From Alphaproteobacteria bacterium (GTDB lineage: Bacteria > Pseudomonadota > Alphaproteobacteria > Rhodobacterales > Rhodobacteraceae), in contig RFIR01000279.1 of assembly GCA_003695135.1 (NCBI GenBank), forward strand, positions 1-8,462: a stretch of DNA of 8,462 nucleotides, written 5' to 3'. The translations under genes were made by a program, and so were the position numbers. The notes below the pieces were generated by a model. The model searched no databases. It was given only the letters and a program-made list of their open reading frames with translations, and was not told where the DNA came from. Shown here one piece after another: positions 1 through 8,193 of the stretch (within the stretch, counting starts at the first letter, position 1; the number at the start of each line of letters is the position of its first letter).

Positions 1-511
1 CGATGGCCTTGACCGGCCACAGATAGGGCCGCCAGGCGGTGGGCGAGCGCTCGATGAAGCCCAGCTTGGCCTCGGCCGCCTCGATGCCGCCGGTCGCGAA
101 GGCGTGGATCAGATCGCGGTAGAAGCCGTAGGGCGCATCGCCGAAATAGCCCAGCGAATAGGCCAGCGACCCGATCGCGCCATGGATCATCACCACCAGA
201 TAGAAGATCAGGAACCAGACGGTGAAGGCGTCGACCCAGGCCTTGGTGCGCGTGCTCCAGTTGCTGTAGAACAGATCCATGCGCACATTGGCGGCGAGCT
301 GGATCGAATAGGGCCCGCCCAGCAGGTAATAGCCCACCAGCGCGAACTGGGCGACCTCCAGCGTCCAGCGCGAGGGGGTGAAGAAGGTCTTGGAAATCGA
401 CGACCACAGCAGCACGCCGACCATGAGGAAGATGCCGTACATGATGAAGCGGCCGAGCCGGTAGTTGAACCGGTCGACCCCGCGGACATAGGCGCGCAGG
501 ACCCCCGGCAT
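1..511 (-). CDS. TRAP transporter small permease subunit (DctQ family), C-terminus cut by window edge
   Basis: The visible 170 residues read as the small, four-helix membrane subunit of a tripartite ATP-independent periplasmic transporter. That subunit works in the inner membrane with a large DctM permease and a periplasmic binding protein to import organic acids or related solutes using an ion gradient. Hydrophobic stretches lie near residues 19-39, 51-68 and 94-115. The motif NVRMDLFY (residues 75-82) after the second helix matches the conserved N/H-V-R-x-D region of the family. The remaining C-terminal helix lies beyond base 1. The ATG at 511-509 shares its A with the upstream TGA (TGATG), so translation is probably coupled to the amidohydrolase gene. 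The large permease and binding protein are expected further left. The substrate cannot be read from the sequence. Family assignment is fairly secure; the exact subfamily is not. Confidence 0.85.
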   Translation of the reverse strand, partial: MPGVLRAYVRGVDRFNYRLGRFIMYGIFLMVGVLLWSSISKTFFTPSRWTLEVAQFALVGYYLLGGPYSIQLAANVRMDLFYSNWSTRTKAWVDAFTVWFLIFYLVVMIHGAIGSLAYSLGYFGDAPYGFYRDLIHAFATGGIEAAEAKLGFIERSPTAWRPYLWPVKAI

Positions 512-1263
512 CAGGCCGCCCCCCGCAACTCGATGCCGCAGTCGGACAGCGCCGCGGCCAGCGCCGGCGCGACCAGATCCGCCATCGCCGCCACGCCGGC
601 ATCATCGGCCAGCAGGTCGTTGCGCAGCTCCAGCATGACATTGGCCAGCCCGTGGCGGATGCCGTGGGCGACAAGCGAATGGGTCACGCCGTCCTGCGGC
701 CCGTAGGGCTCGTTGCGCCGGATGTCGCGCCCCGGCGCGGCGGCGGCGAGCCGGCGCAGCAGCGCATCGGCGAGGCGGGTGTCGGCGTCGTGCAGCACCC
801 CGATCTCGACCGCGCGCGGCCGGCCGAAGAAGACCGGGGTGAAGGAATGCACCGTGACCAGCGCCGCCGGGCGGGCGCGCTCGATCGCCGCCGAGACCGC
901 GGCGCAGAAAGGCCGGTAGACCGCATCGACGCGCGCCTGCCGCTCCGCCGCGGACAGATCGCGGTTGCCGGGGATGTCATGCATCTCGCTGCGCACCGGA
1001 ATCGCGTCGGGCGCCTCGGGCGGGCGGTTGCAGTCATAGACCAGCCGGCTGACCGCGCCGGCGACCAGCGGCGCGTGCAGCGCCGCCGAAAGCGTGCGCG
1101 CCAGCGCCAGCGCGCCGGGATCCCAGGCGATGTGGCTGGTCAGCAGCGCCGGGTCCAGCCCCAGCGTGCCGAAACGCGGCGGGATGTGATGGCTGGCATG
1201 TTCGCACAGGAAAAGCAGCGGCGCGCGGCCCTCCGGCCCCTCCTGCACTGCTGCCCGAACCAT
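511..1263 (-). CDS. N-formylglutamate amidohydrolase family protein
   Basis: A 250-residue protein of the N-formylglutamate amidohydrolase (FGase) family, cytoplasmic zinc-type hydrolases. The founding members split N-formyl-L-glutamate into formate and glutamate at the end of one histidine-degradation route. Family blocks are visible: LCEHASHHIPP (about 19-29), WDPGALALAR, SRLVYDCNRP, a GNRDLS segment, VTVHSFTPVF and a late LELRND. The assumed start is the ATG at 1263, which leaves about 20 residues before the CEHAS block and has GGGG seven bases upstream. An in-frame ATG at 1305, with GGGG five bases upstream, would add 14 residues and is a real alternative. Longer starts would run into the divergent regulator's promoter. 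No other histidine-utilisation gene is visible, and the gene is coupled to a TRAP subunit. The true substrate may therefore be an imported N-acyl or N-formyl compound rather than a Hut intermediate (inference). Confidence 0.85.
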   Translation of the reverse strand: MVRAAVQEGPEGRAPLLFLCEHASHHIPPRFGTLGLDPALLTSHIAWDPGALALARTLSAALHAPLVAGAVSRLVYDCNRPPEAPDAIPVRSEMHDIPGNRDLSAAERQARVDAVYRPFCAAVSAAIERARPAALVTVHSFTPVFFGRPRAVEIGVLHDADTRLADALLRRLAAAAPGRDIRRNEPYGPQDGVTHSLVAHGIRHGLANVMLELRNDLLADDAGVAAMADLVAPALAAALSDCGIELRGAA

Positions 1264-1347
1264 CCCGGCACCCCGCGTTGCGCAACCTCGCCATACAGGT
1301 TTCATTGGCACCCCGCGGCCTGTCAAGGGGCGTGTGAAAAATATTGA

Positions 1348-1376
1348 TTCGCCCCGGCCATGGGTGAAACTATATT
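1348..1376 (+). promoter_or_regulatory. Candidate promoter of the RpiR-family regulator
   Basis: TATATT at 1371-1376 matches five of six -10 consensus bases and lies about 35 bases before the chosen start. At 17-bp spacing the upstream hexamer is TTCGCC (1348-1353), a poor -35, as would fit a promoter under regulation. Predicted from sequence only. Confidence 0.35.
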
Positions 1377-1380
1377 TACA
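1365..1380. promoter_or_regulatory. Candidate operator: imperfect palindrome over the -10 of the divergent region
   Basis: TGAAACTATATTTACA agrees with its own reverse complement at 12 of 16 positions, with the form TGWAAMTATAKTTWCA. A related half-site, GTGAAAAATATT (1334-1345), lies exactly 30 bp upstream of GTGAAACTATATT (1364-1376). MurR/RpiR-family repressors such as HexR are known to bind short AT-rich palindromes of the TGTAA...TTACA or TGAAA...TTTCA kind. Its position over a -10 element between the regulator and the divergent amidohydrolase/TRAP genes fits autoregulation and control of both directions. The binding protein is inferred from proximity. Confidence 0.4.
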
Positions 1381-1411
1381 GACACCCGGCCGGCAGGCGA
1401 GGATGGCGGCA

Positions 1412-2275
1412 ATGAACGACACGGTGCGCGAGGTGATCCGGGCGCGCGAGGCGGCGCTGACCCGGGCCGAACGCCAGATCGCGGCGGCGATCCTGGCCGA
1501 TTATCCGGTCTCGGCGCTGGGGCCGATCACCCGGCTGGCCGAGGCGGCTTCGGTCTCGACCCCGACCGTGGCCCGGCTGGTCCAGAAGCTGGGCTACAAG
1601 GGATTCGCCGAATTCCAGTCCGCGCTGCGCGAGGAGCTGGCCGCGCAGATTTCCAGCCCCATCGCCAAGCATGAACGCTGGGCGGGCGAGGCACCGGCGG
1701 GCCATGCGCTCAACCGCTTTACCGAATCGGTGATCGGCAACATCCGCCAGACGCTGGCCCATATCGACCCCGCAAGCTTTGACCGCACCGCGGCGCTGCT
1801 CGCCGATACCGGGCGGCAGGTCTTCGTCGCCGGCGGGCGTATCACCCATGTGCTGGCCGAATATCTCTATCTGCACCTGCAGGTGATCCGCCCAGGGGTC
1901 CGCCACATCTCGGCGATGTCGAGCGTCTGGCCCCATGCGGTGCTCGACATGAACCGCGGCGACGTGCTGGTGATCTACGACATGCGCCGCTACCAGAACG
2001 CGGTGCTCAAGCTGGCCGAGATCGCCGAGGCGCGCGGGCTGGTGATCGTGCTGGTCACCGATCAGTGGCGCAGCCCGGTCAGCCGCCACGCCGCCGAGAC
2101 CTTCGCCTGCCGCATCGAGGTGCCTTCGGCCTGGGATTCGACCGCCGTTCTGCTGCTGCTCTCCGAGACGCTGATCGCGGCGGTGCAGGAAAGCGCCTGG
2201 CAGCTGACCCGGGCGCGGATGAGCGAGCTCGAGGCCGTCTTCGACGACACCCGCATCTTCCGCAAGTTCGTCTGA
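1412..2275 (+). CDS. MurR/RpiR family transcriptional regulator (HTH + SIS domain)
   Basis: A 287-residue protein with the two-domain layout of the RpiR family. An N-terminal helix-turn-helix (HTH_6) spans about residues 1-77, with recognition region SVSTPTVARLVQKLGYKGF at about 47-65. A C-terminal SIS (sugar isomerase) domain at about 134-265 includes FVAGGRITHVLAEYLYLHL and the VLVIYDMRRY segment. In this family the SIS domain binds a phosphosugar or similar small effector and controls DNA binding. The start at 1412 has GAGG at 1399-1402, nine bases upstream; the ATG at 1403 sits directly on that site and is unlikely. Length is normal for the family. It is divergent from the amidohydrolase/TRAP genes and is probably their local regulator. 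Nothing appears truncated. The effector is unknown. Confidence 0.9.
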   Translation: MNDTVREVIRAREAALTRAERQIAAAILADYPVSALGPITRLAEAASVSTPTVARLVQKLGYKGFAEFQSALREELAAQISSPIAKHERWAGEAPAGHALNRFTESVIGNIRQTLAHIDPASFDRTAALLADTGRQVFVAGGRITHVLAEYLYLHLQVIRPGVRHISAMSSVWPHAVLDMNRGDVLVIYDMRRYQNAVLKLAEIAEARGLVIVLVTDQWRSPVSRHAAETFACRIEVPSAWDSTAVLLLLSETLIAAVQESAWQLTRARMSELEAVFDDTRIFRKFV

Positions 2276-2328
2276 CCGGCGCGGGGTGGGCGCGATCAGG
2301 CTCTGCCCGCCCAGATCGGGCCCTCGCG

Positions 2329-2419
2329 CACGTAGACAAATGGCAGAGACCTCAGTAAAACTCCGGCGCGAATGCAGAGCCCTCCTTCGCCCTGGTCTGC
2401 ATTCATGAATATCGCAGAT
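2329..2419 (+). repeat. 91-bp repeat unit a (degenerate copy)
   Basis: This is the most diverged unit. The core GAGACCTCAGTAAAACTC starting at 2346 corresponds to the family motif GAGACCCCTGCAAAACCC, exactly 91 bp before the same motif of unit b. The 17-bp box that should precede it is barely recognisable. The interior holds a perfect 9-bp stem: GAATGCAGA (2370-2378) pairs with TCTGCATTC (2396-2404). Its 17-base loop contains CCTCC. The interior resembles that of minus-strand unit e (both continue with GAATGCA). Confidence 0.6.
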
Positions 2420-2510
2420 GCGTGAAGCAATTATAAGAGACCCCCGCAAAACCCGGATGCAGGCGGGCACCCGAATTGCACAGGCTTTTCGAGGGTCCAT
2501 GCCTGCGTGC
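2420..2510 (+). repeat. 91-bp repeat unit b
   Basis: Box GCGTGAAGCAATTATAA (2420-2436) is followed by the 20-bp motif GAGACCCCCGCAAAACCCGG (2437-2456). The interior is closely related to that of unit f near the right end. Interior ends can pair: ATGCAGGC (2457-2464) with GCCTGCGT (2501-2508), eight pairs including one G-T. The next box begins at 2511, 91 bp after this one. Confidence 0.75.
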
Positions 2511-2604
2511 GCGTAAAGTAATTAGAAAATAACTTCTCAATCAATATTTATCAATCAACAGTGAAAGTAAAAAGAACGCATATGGCGCCGCATTTTGCGG
2601 CGCC
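2511..2604 (+). repeat. Terminal box, AT-rich tail and GGCGCC hairpin (copy b)
   Basis: Box GCGTAAAGTAATTAGAA (2511-2527) is followed not by the GAGACC motif but by an AT-rich tail. The tail contains a 29-bp block at 2538-2566, beginning CAATCAATATTTATCAAT and ending CAACAGTGAAA. That block is identical to 8383-8411. The tail closes with a perfect hairpin: GGCGCCGCA (2584-2592), loop TTT, TGCGGCGCC (2596-2604). No T-run follows. From GAGACC of unit b to the hairpin end is 168 bp, the same as two other copies. Confidence 0.8.
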
Positions 2605-2681
2605 CGAGCGTAACGCATGGGATTGGCCGCGACACCCGTAGGGCGCGCATTCATGGCGCGCTGCTGCGCCTGCCGACACCC

Positions 2682-2703
2682 AAAGGCGATGCCCGGTATC
2701 GCC
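2682..2703 (-). terminator. Possible weak intrinsic terminator of pepF
   Basis: Read on the minus strand, GGCGAT and ATCGCC (plus positions 2685-2690 and 2698-2703) form a 6-bp stem with a 7-base loop, followed by TTTG. It lies 19 bases after the pepF stop. The T-run is short, so termination may be weak. Confidence 0.45.
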
Positions 2704-2721
2704 GGCAGATTTGGGCGACCC

Positions 2722-4560
2722 TCAGCCGGTCGCGCTGTCCATCGCCTCCAGCTCGTCGATGAAGCGGCCGATCAGCCCCAGCCCGTGTCCCCAGAATTCC
2801 GGATCGGTGGCATCGAGCCCGAACGGCGCCAGCAGCTCGCTGTGATGCAGCGTGCCGCCGGCAGCCAGCATGTCGAGATACTTGTCCTGAAATGCCGGGT
2901 CGCCCGCCTCGTAGACGGCATAGAGCGCGTTGACCAGCGCGTCGCCGAAGGCATAGGCGTAGACATAGAAGGGCGAGTGGATGAAATGGGGCACGTAGCT
3001 CCAGAACACCTCGTAGCCCGGCGCGAACTCGAAGGCGGGGCCGAGGCTTTCGCCCTGCACCTCCAGCCAGATCGCGTTGATCGCATCCGGCGTCAGCTCG
3101 CCTTCGCGCCGCGCCGCATGGACCCGGCATTCGAACTCGTAGAAGGCGATCTGCCGGATCACGGTGTTGATCATGTCCTCGACCTTGCCCGCCAGCAGCG
3201 TCTTGCGCGCACGCGCATCCGGCGCCGCATCGAGCAGGGCGCGGAAGGTCAGCATCTCGCCGAAGACGCTGGCCGTCTCGGCCAGGGTCAGCGGGGTCGA
3301 TGACAGGATCTCGCCCTGCTTGGCGGCCAGAACCTGATGCACGCCATGGCCGAGCTCATGGGCAAGCGTCATCACGTCGCGCGGCTTGCCGAGATAGTTG
3401 AGCAGGATGTAGGGGTGCACATCCGTGACCGTGGGATGGGCGAAGGCGCCGGGCACCTTGCCCGGCTTCACACCCGCATCGATCCAGCCCTTCTCGAAGA
3501 AGGGCGCGGCGATCTCGGCCATGCGCGGGCTGAAGCCGGCATAGGCCGACAGCACGGTCTGGCGCGCCTCCGTCCAGGGCACGACGCGCTCCTCGCGCTC
3601 CGGCAGCGGCGCGTTGCGGTCCCAGTACTGCAGCTTGTCGAGCCCCAGCCAGCGCGCCTTGAGCGCATAGTAGCGATGCGACAGCTTCGGATAGGCCGCG
3701 ACCACCGCGTCGCGCAGCGCCTGAACCACCTCCGGCTCGACATCATTGGCCAGATGCCGCGAGGCCTGCGGGGTGGGAAAGTGGCGCCAGCGATCCTCGA
3801 TCTCCTTTTCCTTGGCCAGCGTGTTGGTGATGCGCGAGAACAGCCTGATGTTGTCGTTCAGCACCTTCGCCAGCGCCTCGCCGCCGGCCTGACGGCGGGC
3901 GCGGTCGGCATCGGTCAGAAGGTTCAGCGTCGCCTCCAGCCCCAGCCTCTGGCCGTCGACCTCGAATTCCAGCCCGGCCATGGTCTCGTCGAAGAGCCGG
4001 ATCCAGGCCGAGGCGCCGACGACCGAGACATCGTGCAGGAACTTCTCCAGCTCGTCTGACAGCTGGTGCGGGCGATAGGCGCGCATGCGCCGGATCGCGG
4101 GGCGATAGCGCGCGACCTCCGCGCTCTCGCGATACCAGCGCTCGATGACCTCGTCCTCCAGCCGGTTGAGCTCCAGCGTGAAGAAGACCAGCGGCGTGGA
4201 CAGATCGGTCACCTTGCCCTGCATGTCGGAGAGGAATTTCGACCGGCCCGGATCGGTCGAATTCTGGGCATGGCGCAGCCCGGCAAAGGACATGATGCGG
4301 CCCGTCACCTGCTGGATACGCTCGTAGCGCGCGATGCAGCCCGCCATCGCCGCCCCGTCCAGCCCGGCCAGCCTGCCCTCGTAATCGGCGGCGAAGCTGC
4401 GGATCGCCTCACCCAGCCAATCCAGATCCCCGGCAAGTTTCGGGTCGTCCTCGCCGCGATAGAGATCGTCGAGATTCCATTCCGGCAAGGGGCCCAGATC
4501 GGGGCCGGCGGCGGGTTCGGCGGCTTCGCGGCAGATCTCGCGCTGCGCGGACGGGGTCAT
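2722..4560 (-). CDS. pepF: M3 family oligoendopeptidase F
   Basis: A 612-residue zinc metallopeptidase of the M3 (thimet/oligopeptidase F) family. These cytosolic enzymes cut short peptides and help recycle peptides left by larger proteases. The active site is visible: HELGH at residues 401-405 gives the two zinc histidines and the catalytic glutamate, and E428 in TLAETASVFGE gives the third ligand. The N-terminus has the usual PLPEWNLDDLY start of the pepF group. The C-terminal part (GYEVFWSYVPHFIHSPFYVYAYAFGD) is a strong family block. Length matches the roughly 600 residues usual for PepF. The ATG at 4560 is chosen because GGAG lies six bases upstream; an in-frame extension further upstream would cover the preceding gene and has no family match. 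It lies 40 bp after a small secreted-protein gene on the same strand, so the two may share a transcript. Confidence 0.93.
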   Translation of the reverse strand: MTPSAQREICREAAEPAAGPDLGPLPEWNLDDLYRGEDDPKLAGDLDWLGEAIRSFAADYEGRLAGLDGAAMAGCIARYERIQQVTGRIMSFAGLRHAQNSTDPGRSKFLSDMQGKVTDLSTPLVFFTLELNRLEDEVIERWYRESAEVARYRPAIRRMRAYRPHQLSDELEKFLHDVSVVGASAWIRLFDETMAGLEFEVDGQRLGLEATLNLLTDADRARRQAGGEALAKVLNDNIRLFSRITNTLAKEKEIEDRWRHFPTPQASRHLANDVEPEVVQALRDAVVAAYPKLSHRYYALKARWLGLDKLQYWDRNAPLPEREERVVPWTEARQTVLSAYAGFSPRMAEIAAPFFEKGWIDAGVKPGKVPGAFAHPTVTDVHPYILLNYLGKPRDVMTLAHELGHGVHQVLAAKQGEILSSTPLTLAETASVFGEMLTFRALLDAAPDARARKTLLAGKVEDMINTVIRQIAFYEFECRVHAARREGELTPDAINAIWLEVQGESLGPAFEFAPGYEVFWSYVPHFIHSPFYVYAYAFGDALVNALYAVYEAGDPAFQDKYLDMLAAGGTLHHSELLAPFGLDATDPEFWGHGLGLIGRFIDELEAMDSATG

Positions 4561-4600
4561 GGCAGTCTCCGTGCGGGTCGTGGGGGCGGCTGGAACGGGC

Positions 4601-4933
4601 TCAGATGCGGGTGTCTTCGTAATCGTCGACCTTGCCGCGTTTCCTGCGCTCGTCCCGATGTGGCGAGCGATCGTCCGGCGCGGTTCGCGGCCGCTTGCGG
4701 CGGATGATGATATCGCCATTGGGCAGGATTTCCGGCGCCTCGTACTGGTCGAGCTCGCGGAGCTGGTCGCCCAGCTCGCGAAAGGCCGGGCCGAACTCCT
4801 TCAGAAGCTCCTCGAGAAACCGGTCGGTCTTGCGCCCGAGATCCTCGAACGTTCCTGCACCGCTCTGCTGGGCGGCGGCGGGGCCTGCGATGGCGAGCGC
4901 CAGGCAGGCGGCAATCATTCCGTTTCTGCGCAT
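4601..4933 (-). CDS. Small secreted/periplasmic protein of unknown function (Rhodobacterales family)
   Basis: A 110-residue protein with a clear signal peptide: MRRNG, a hydrophobic core (IAACLALAIAG), then PAAAQQ with probable cleavage after A21. The mature part has an amphipathic, possibly coiled-coil segment (about residues 30-63), then the distinctive YEAPEILPNGDIIIRRK (about 64-80) and a highly charged tail ending KVDDYEDTRI. The APEILPNGDIIIRRK pattern recurs, as I recall, in small Rhodobacterales proteins sometimes labelled AAA+ family ATPase in databases. No Walker motif is present here, so that label would be wrong. The start at 4933 places the signal peptide at the N-terminus; an ATG five codons later is possible. 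There is no clear ribosome site, but TATATT lies about ten bases upstream, so a very short or absent leader is possible. Codirectional with pepF, 40 bp apart. Confidence 0.7.
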   Translation of the reverse strand: MRRNGMIAACLALAIAGPAAAQQSGAGTFEDLGRKTDRFLEELLKEFGPAFRELGDQLRELDQYEAPEILPNGDIIIRRKRPRTAPDDRSPHRDERRKRGKVDDYEDTRI

Positions 4934-5135
4934 GTGCCGAATATAGGCGGGTTCGGGCCGGAATGCACGGGGTGGCGCGGCGGCGGCGGGTCGGGGCGCG
5001 ATCGGCTGGCAGTTGAGTCGAATGCGCCGCGCCATCATGGCGGAATGTTAACCGCGGACGGGGCAGAATTCGGCCCGGTGGCTGGCGGTGCGGGCGCCGG
5101 GGTCCGGTCCCCGGGAGTGCGGTGGGGCAGTTGTC
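4934..5135. other. Divergent intergenic region between the secreted-protein gene and the sigma-54 activator
   Basis: About 200 bases carry both outward promoters. The only promoter-like hexamer I can point to is TATATT, read on the minus strand just before the small gene. I looked for a GG-N10-GC sigma-54 element and found no correctly spaced one (nearest TGGC...GC pairs are 2-4 bases off). No repeat-family copy is present. Confidence 0.4.
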
Positions 5136-6512
<1,377 letters not shown>

Positions 6513-7522
6513 TGGTCCGAGGCGTCCATCAGCGCCCGGAACAGCGCCGGATCGCCCAGACATTCGGGATCGTCGAAGGGATGCCAGATGCGCCAGACCG
6601 GCCGGGTGCGGGCGGCGAGATCGGGCGAGAGCATGACATAGTCGAGCAGCGCATTGAGAAACTGCCGCCGCTCGGGCTGGTAGAAGCGCGCGGTCGCCGG
6701 CACCGGGTCGCGGCGCGGGCCGATCAGGCTCAGCGCATTGGGGTCGACCAGCATGCGGGCAGGGTCGTCCGGGTCGCCCATCACGATCTCGACGCCGGAG
6801 CGGCCGAACAGCGCCTCGTATTCATCGAGCCCCGGCCCGTCATTGAGATCGCCCATCACGATGAGCGGATCGCCGCGGTCGAGATGCTCCTCGATGCGCA
6901 GCCGCAGCCAGAAGCACTGGGCAAGCTGCTTGCGGCGGTTGGCGATGGCGATGCGCCGGGCGTGGTCGCGGTTGCGCGCGCCATGCGCCGCCTTCGACTT
7001 GGCATGCACGCCGATCAGCCGCAGCCGCGCGCCGCTGCCGGTCAGGGTGATCTCGGCCTCCAGTGGCGGCTTGGAGAATTCATGCGGTTCCGAGCGGCCA
7101 TCGGCGTCGATGTCCCAGCGGAAGCGGCCGTTGAAGGCCGGCACGCCCTCCATGCGCGTGGTCCCGTCGCTGAAGACGCCTTGCGGGTCGTGGCGCGCCG
7201 TGCAGATGTCGGGATCGGTCAGCAGCGCCAGCTCCTGCCGGGTGCCGTTCTGAAACCCGATGATGCAGTCGCGCTGGCGCAGCCCGAAATGGACGGCGAA
7301 GCCCTCCAGCGCGTCGATGGTCGAGCGGCGCCGGCTGGTGTCGGGCGCCTCGACCACCAGCAGGAGGTCAGGATCGACCCGGCGGATGACCGTGGCGATG
7401 GCCTCGGCCTGGCGCTGGCGGGTGACATCGGGCCGGCGCGACCAGCCATCGTCGAGGATCAGCCGGCTGTCCTCGTCGAACAGGGCATCGAACCATTCGA
7501 TGTTCCAGGTGGCGAATCGCAT

Positions 7523-7789
7523 CGCGCCCAGTCTGGCGCGGAGGGGGGCGGCGCGCCAGGGTCAGAACATGCCGTCTCCATCCTGGTCCGCCCGCCCGTG
7601 GCGCATGAGCCGGCACGGGGCTGCGCCCGTTTGGCCGCTCTTCTCGCGCCATGGCGTTCGCGTCCTCACCCCCAGGGCGGGCGCATGCCCCGGCGCAGGT
7701 GCCCGGAGTGGATCGGATTGAACCCGACACGCTCCGCTTTCCAGAGAAGCCCGTGAAAGGCCACCGGCCAGACCCGGGCGTCCCTCTTG
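7523..7789. other. Gene-free GC-rich stretch upstream of the EEP gene
   Basis: Open frames exist here on both strands, but none has a plausible start, ribosome site or protein-like composition. A bulged stem-loop lies at 7704-7736: CGGAGTG with CACGCTCCG and TCGG with CCGA around loop ATTGAAC. The upstream promoter of the EEP gene should be in this stretch, but I see no clear hexamers. Confidence 0.5.
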
Positions 7790-7871
7790 GGCGCCGCGAA
7801 ATCCGGCGCCGGTCATGTTGTAATTATTTTCACTGTTGATTGTTAAATATTGATTGCGTAATTACTTTTAA
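7790..7871 (-). repeat. Inverted copy of AT-rich tail and GGCGCC hairpin
   Basis: Read on the minus strand this begins TTAAAAGTAATTACGC, runs through CAATCAATATTTAACAATC and CAACAGTGAAAA, and ends in a hairpin: GGCGCCG and CGGCGCC (plus 7790-7796 and 7804-7810). The distance from CAATC to the hairpin end is 67 bp, as in copies b and c. No GAGACC motif precedes it on this strand; at 7872 it meets unit c, which runs in the opposite direction. Confidence 0.75.
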
Positions 7872-7945
7872 GAGACCCCTGCAAAACTCCGGCGTGACCG
7901 GGCATCCCAGGCAAGACACGTTTTCTGCCAATGTGTACTGCGCAG
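7855..7945 (+). repeat. 91-bp repeat unit c
   Basis: The poor box GCGTAATTACTTTTAA (ends 7871) is shared with the end of the inverted tail. The motif GAGACCCCTGCAAAACTC begins at 7872. The interior (GGCAAGACACG then TTTCTGCCA) is nearly the same as that of unit g, 411 bp away. The next box starts at 7946, 91 bp on. Confidence 0.75.
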
Positions 7946-8039
7946 GCGTAAATTAATTAGAAAATAATTCCCCAATCAATATTTATCAAACAGGTGAAAA
8001 TCAGGAACAAACTTCGCCGGCGCCGCATTTCGCGGCGCC
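7946..8039 (+). repeat. Terminal box, AT-rich tail and GGCGCC hairpin (copy c)
   Basis: Box GCGTAAATTAATTAGAA (7946-7962) is followed by a somewhat altered tail (CAATCAATATTTATCAAA then CAGGTGAAAA) and a hairpin with arms GGCGCCGC (8019-8026) and GCGGCGCC (8032-8039), loop ATTTC. From the GAGACC motif of unit c to the hairpin end is 168 bp. Confidence 0.75.
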
Positions 8040-8040
8040 C

Positions 8041-8102
8041 AAGCGCAAGGTCCCAGTCTGGCTGCCGGAGTTTCGCAGGGATCTCTTCTAATTACTTTAC
8101 GC
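8041..8102 (-). repeat. Truncated repeat unit d on the minus strand
   Basis: Minus strand: a perfect box GCGTAAAGTAATTAGAA (8102-8086), then GAGATCCCTGCGAAACTC (from 8085) and about 25 bases of an interior unlike the others. It breaks off at the hairpin end of copy c. Its motif and that of unit c face each other, agreeing at 19 of 21 positions over 7872-7892 and 8065-8085. Confidence 0.7.
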
Positions 8103-8193
8103 GCGCGATCATGATGACCGGAAACCGGACCGAATTCAGCGGTTTGCATTCACGGCAGGGTTTTGAAGGGGTCTCGGGGAATTATTTTTACGC
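8103..8193 (-). repeat. 91-bp repeat unit e on the minus strand
   Basis: Minus strand: box GCGTAAAAATAATTCCCC (8193-8176), motif GAGACCCCTTCAAAACCC (8175-8158), then an interior containing a 6-bp stem, AAACCG and CGGTTT (plus 8122-8127 and 8140-8145). The next box on that strand (unit d) follows 91 bp later. Its interior start (GTGAATGCA) resembles unit a. Confidence 0.7.

Larger units (their letters stand above)
2276..2721. other. Repeat-rich non-coding gap between convergent rpiR-type gene and pepF
   Basis: No credible gene is seen in these 446 bases. The first 50 are GC-rich spacer with a possible weak stem (TGGGCG 2287-2292 with CGCCCA 2308-2313). From about 2329 to 2604 the stretch is two 91-bp repeat units followed by the AT-rich tail and GGCGCC hairpin of the family also found at the right end. 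Bases 2606-2680 are unremarkable. A stem-loop that could terminate pepF lies at 2682-2703. Confidence 0.7.

Noticed and set aside
1298..1326. TTGACA (minus strand, 1326-1321) as the -35 of the amidohydrolase promoter
   Set aside because: No -10-like hexamer at 16-18 bp; the nearest is more than 20 bp away and beyond the first possible start codon.
2538..2566. FNR or HexR box in the AT-rich tail
   Set aside because: TTGAT cores are in direct rather than inverted order, so the FNR palindrome TTGAT-N4-ATCAA is not met, and the HexR pattern does not fit.
2583..2640. Short open frame MAPHFAAPERNA... starting at the ATG in the GGCGCC hairpin of copy b, with an in-phase GTG in copy g
   Set aside because: The g hairpin has one extra base, so the frame is not kept, and copy c has no start codon. 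Changes preserve pairing, not codons.
7700..7740. tRNA on the minus strand (T-arm-like GGTTCAATCC)
   Set aside because: No matching acceptor strand, anticodon arm or CCA end; the stem-loop is bulged and stands alone.
7562..7839. Open frames of 62-84 codons on either strand upstream of the EEP gene
   Set aside because: Arg/Pro/Gly-rich composition typical of GC-rich spacer, no ribosome site, and one runs into the repeat tail.
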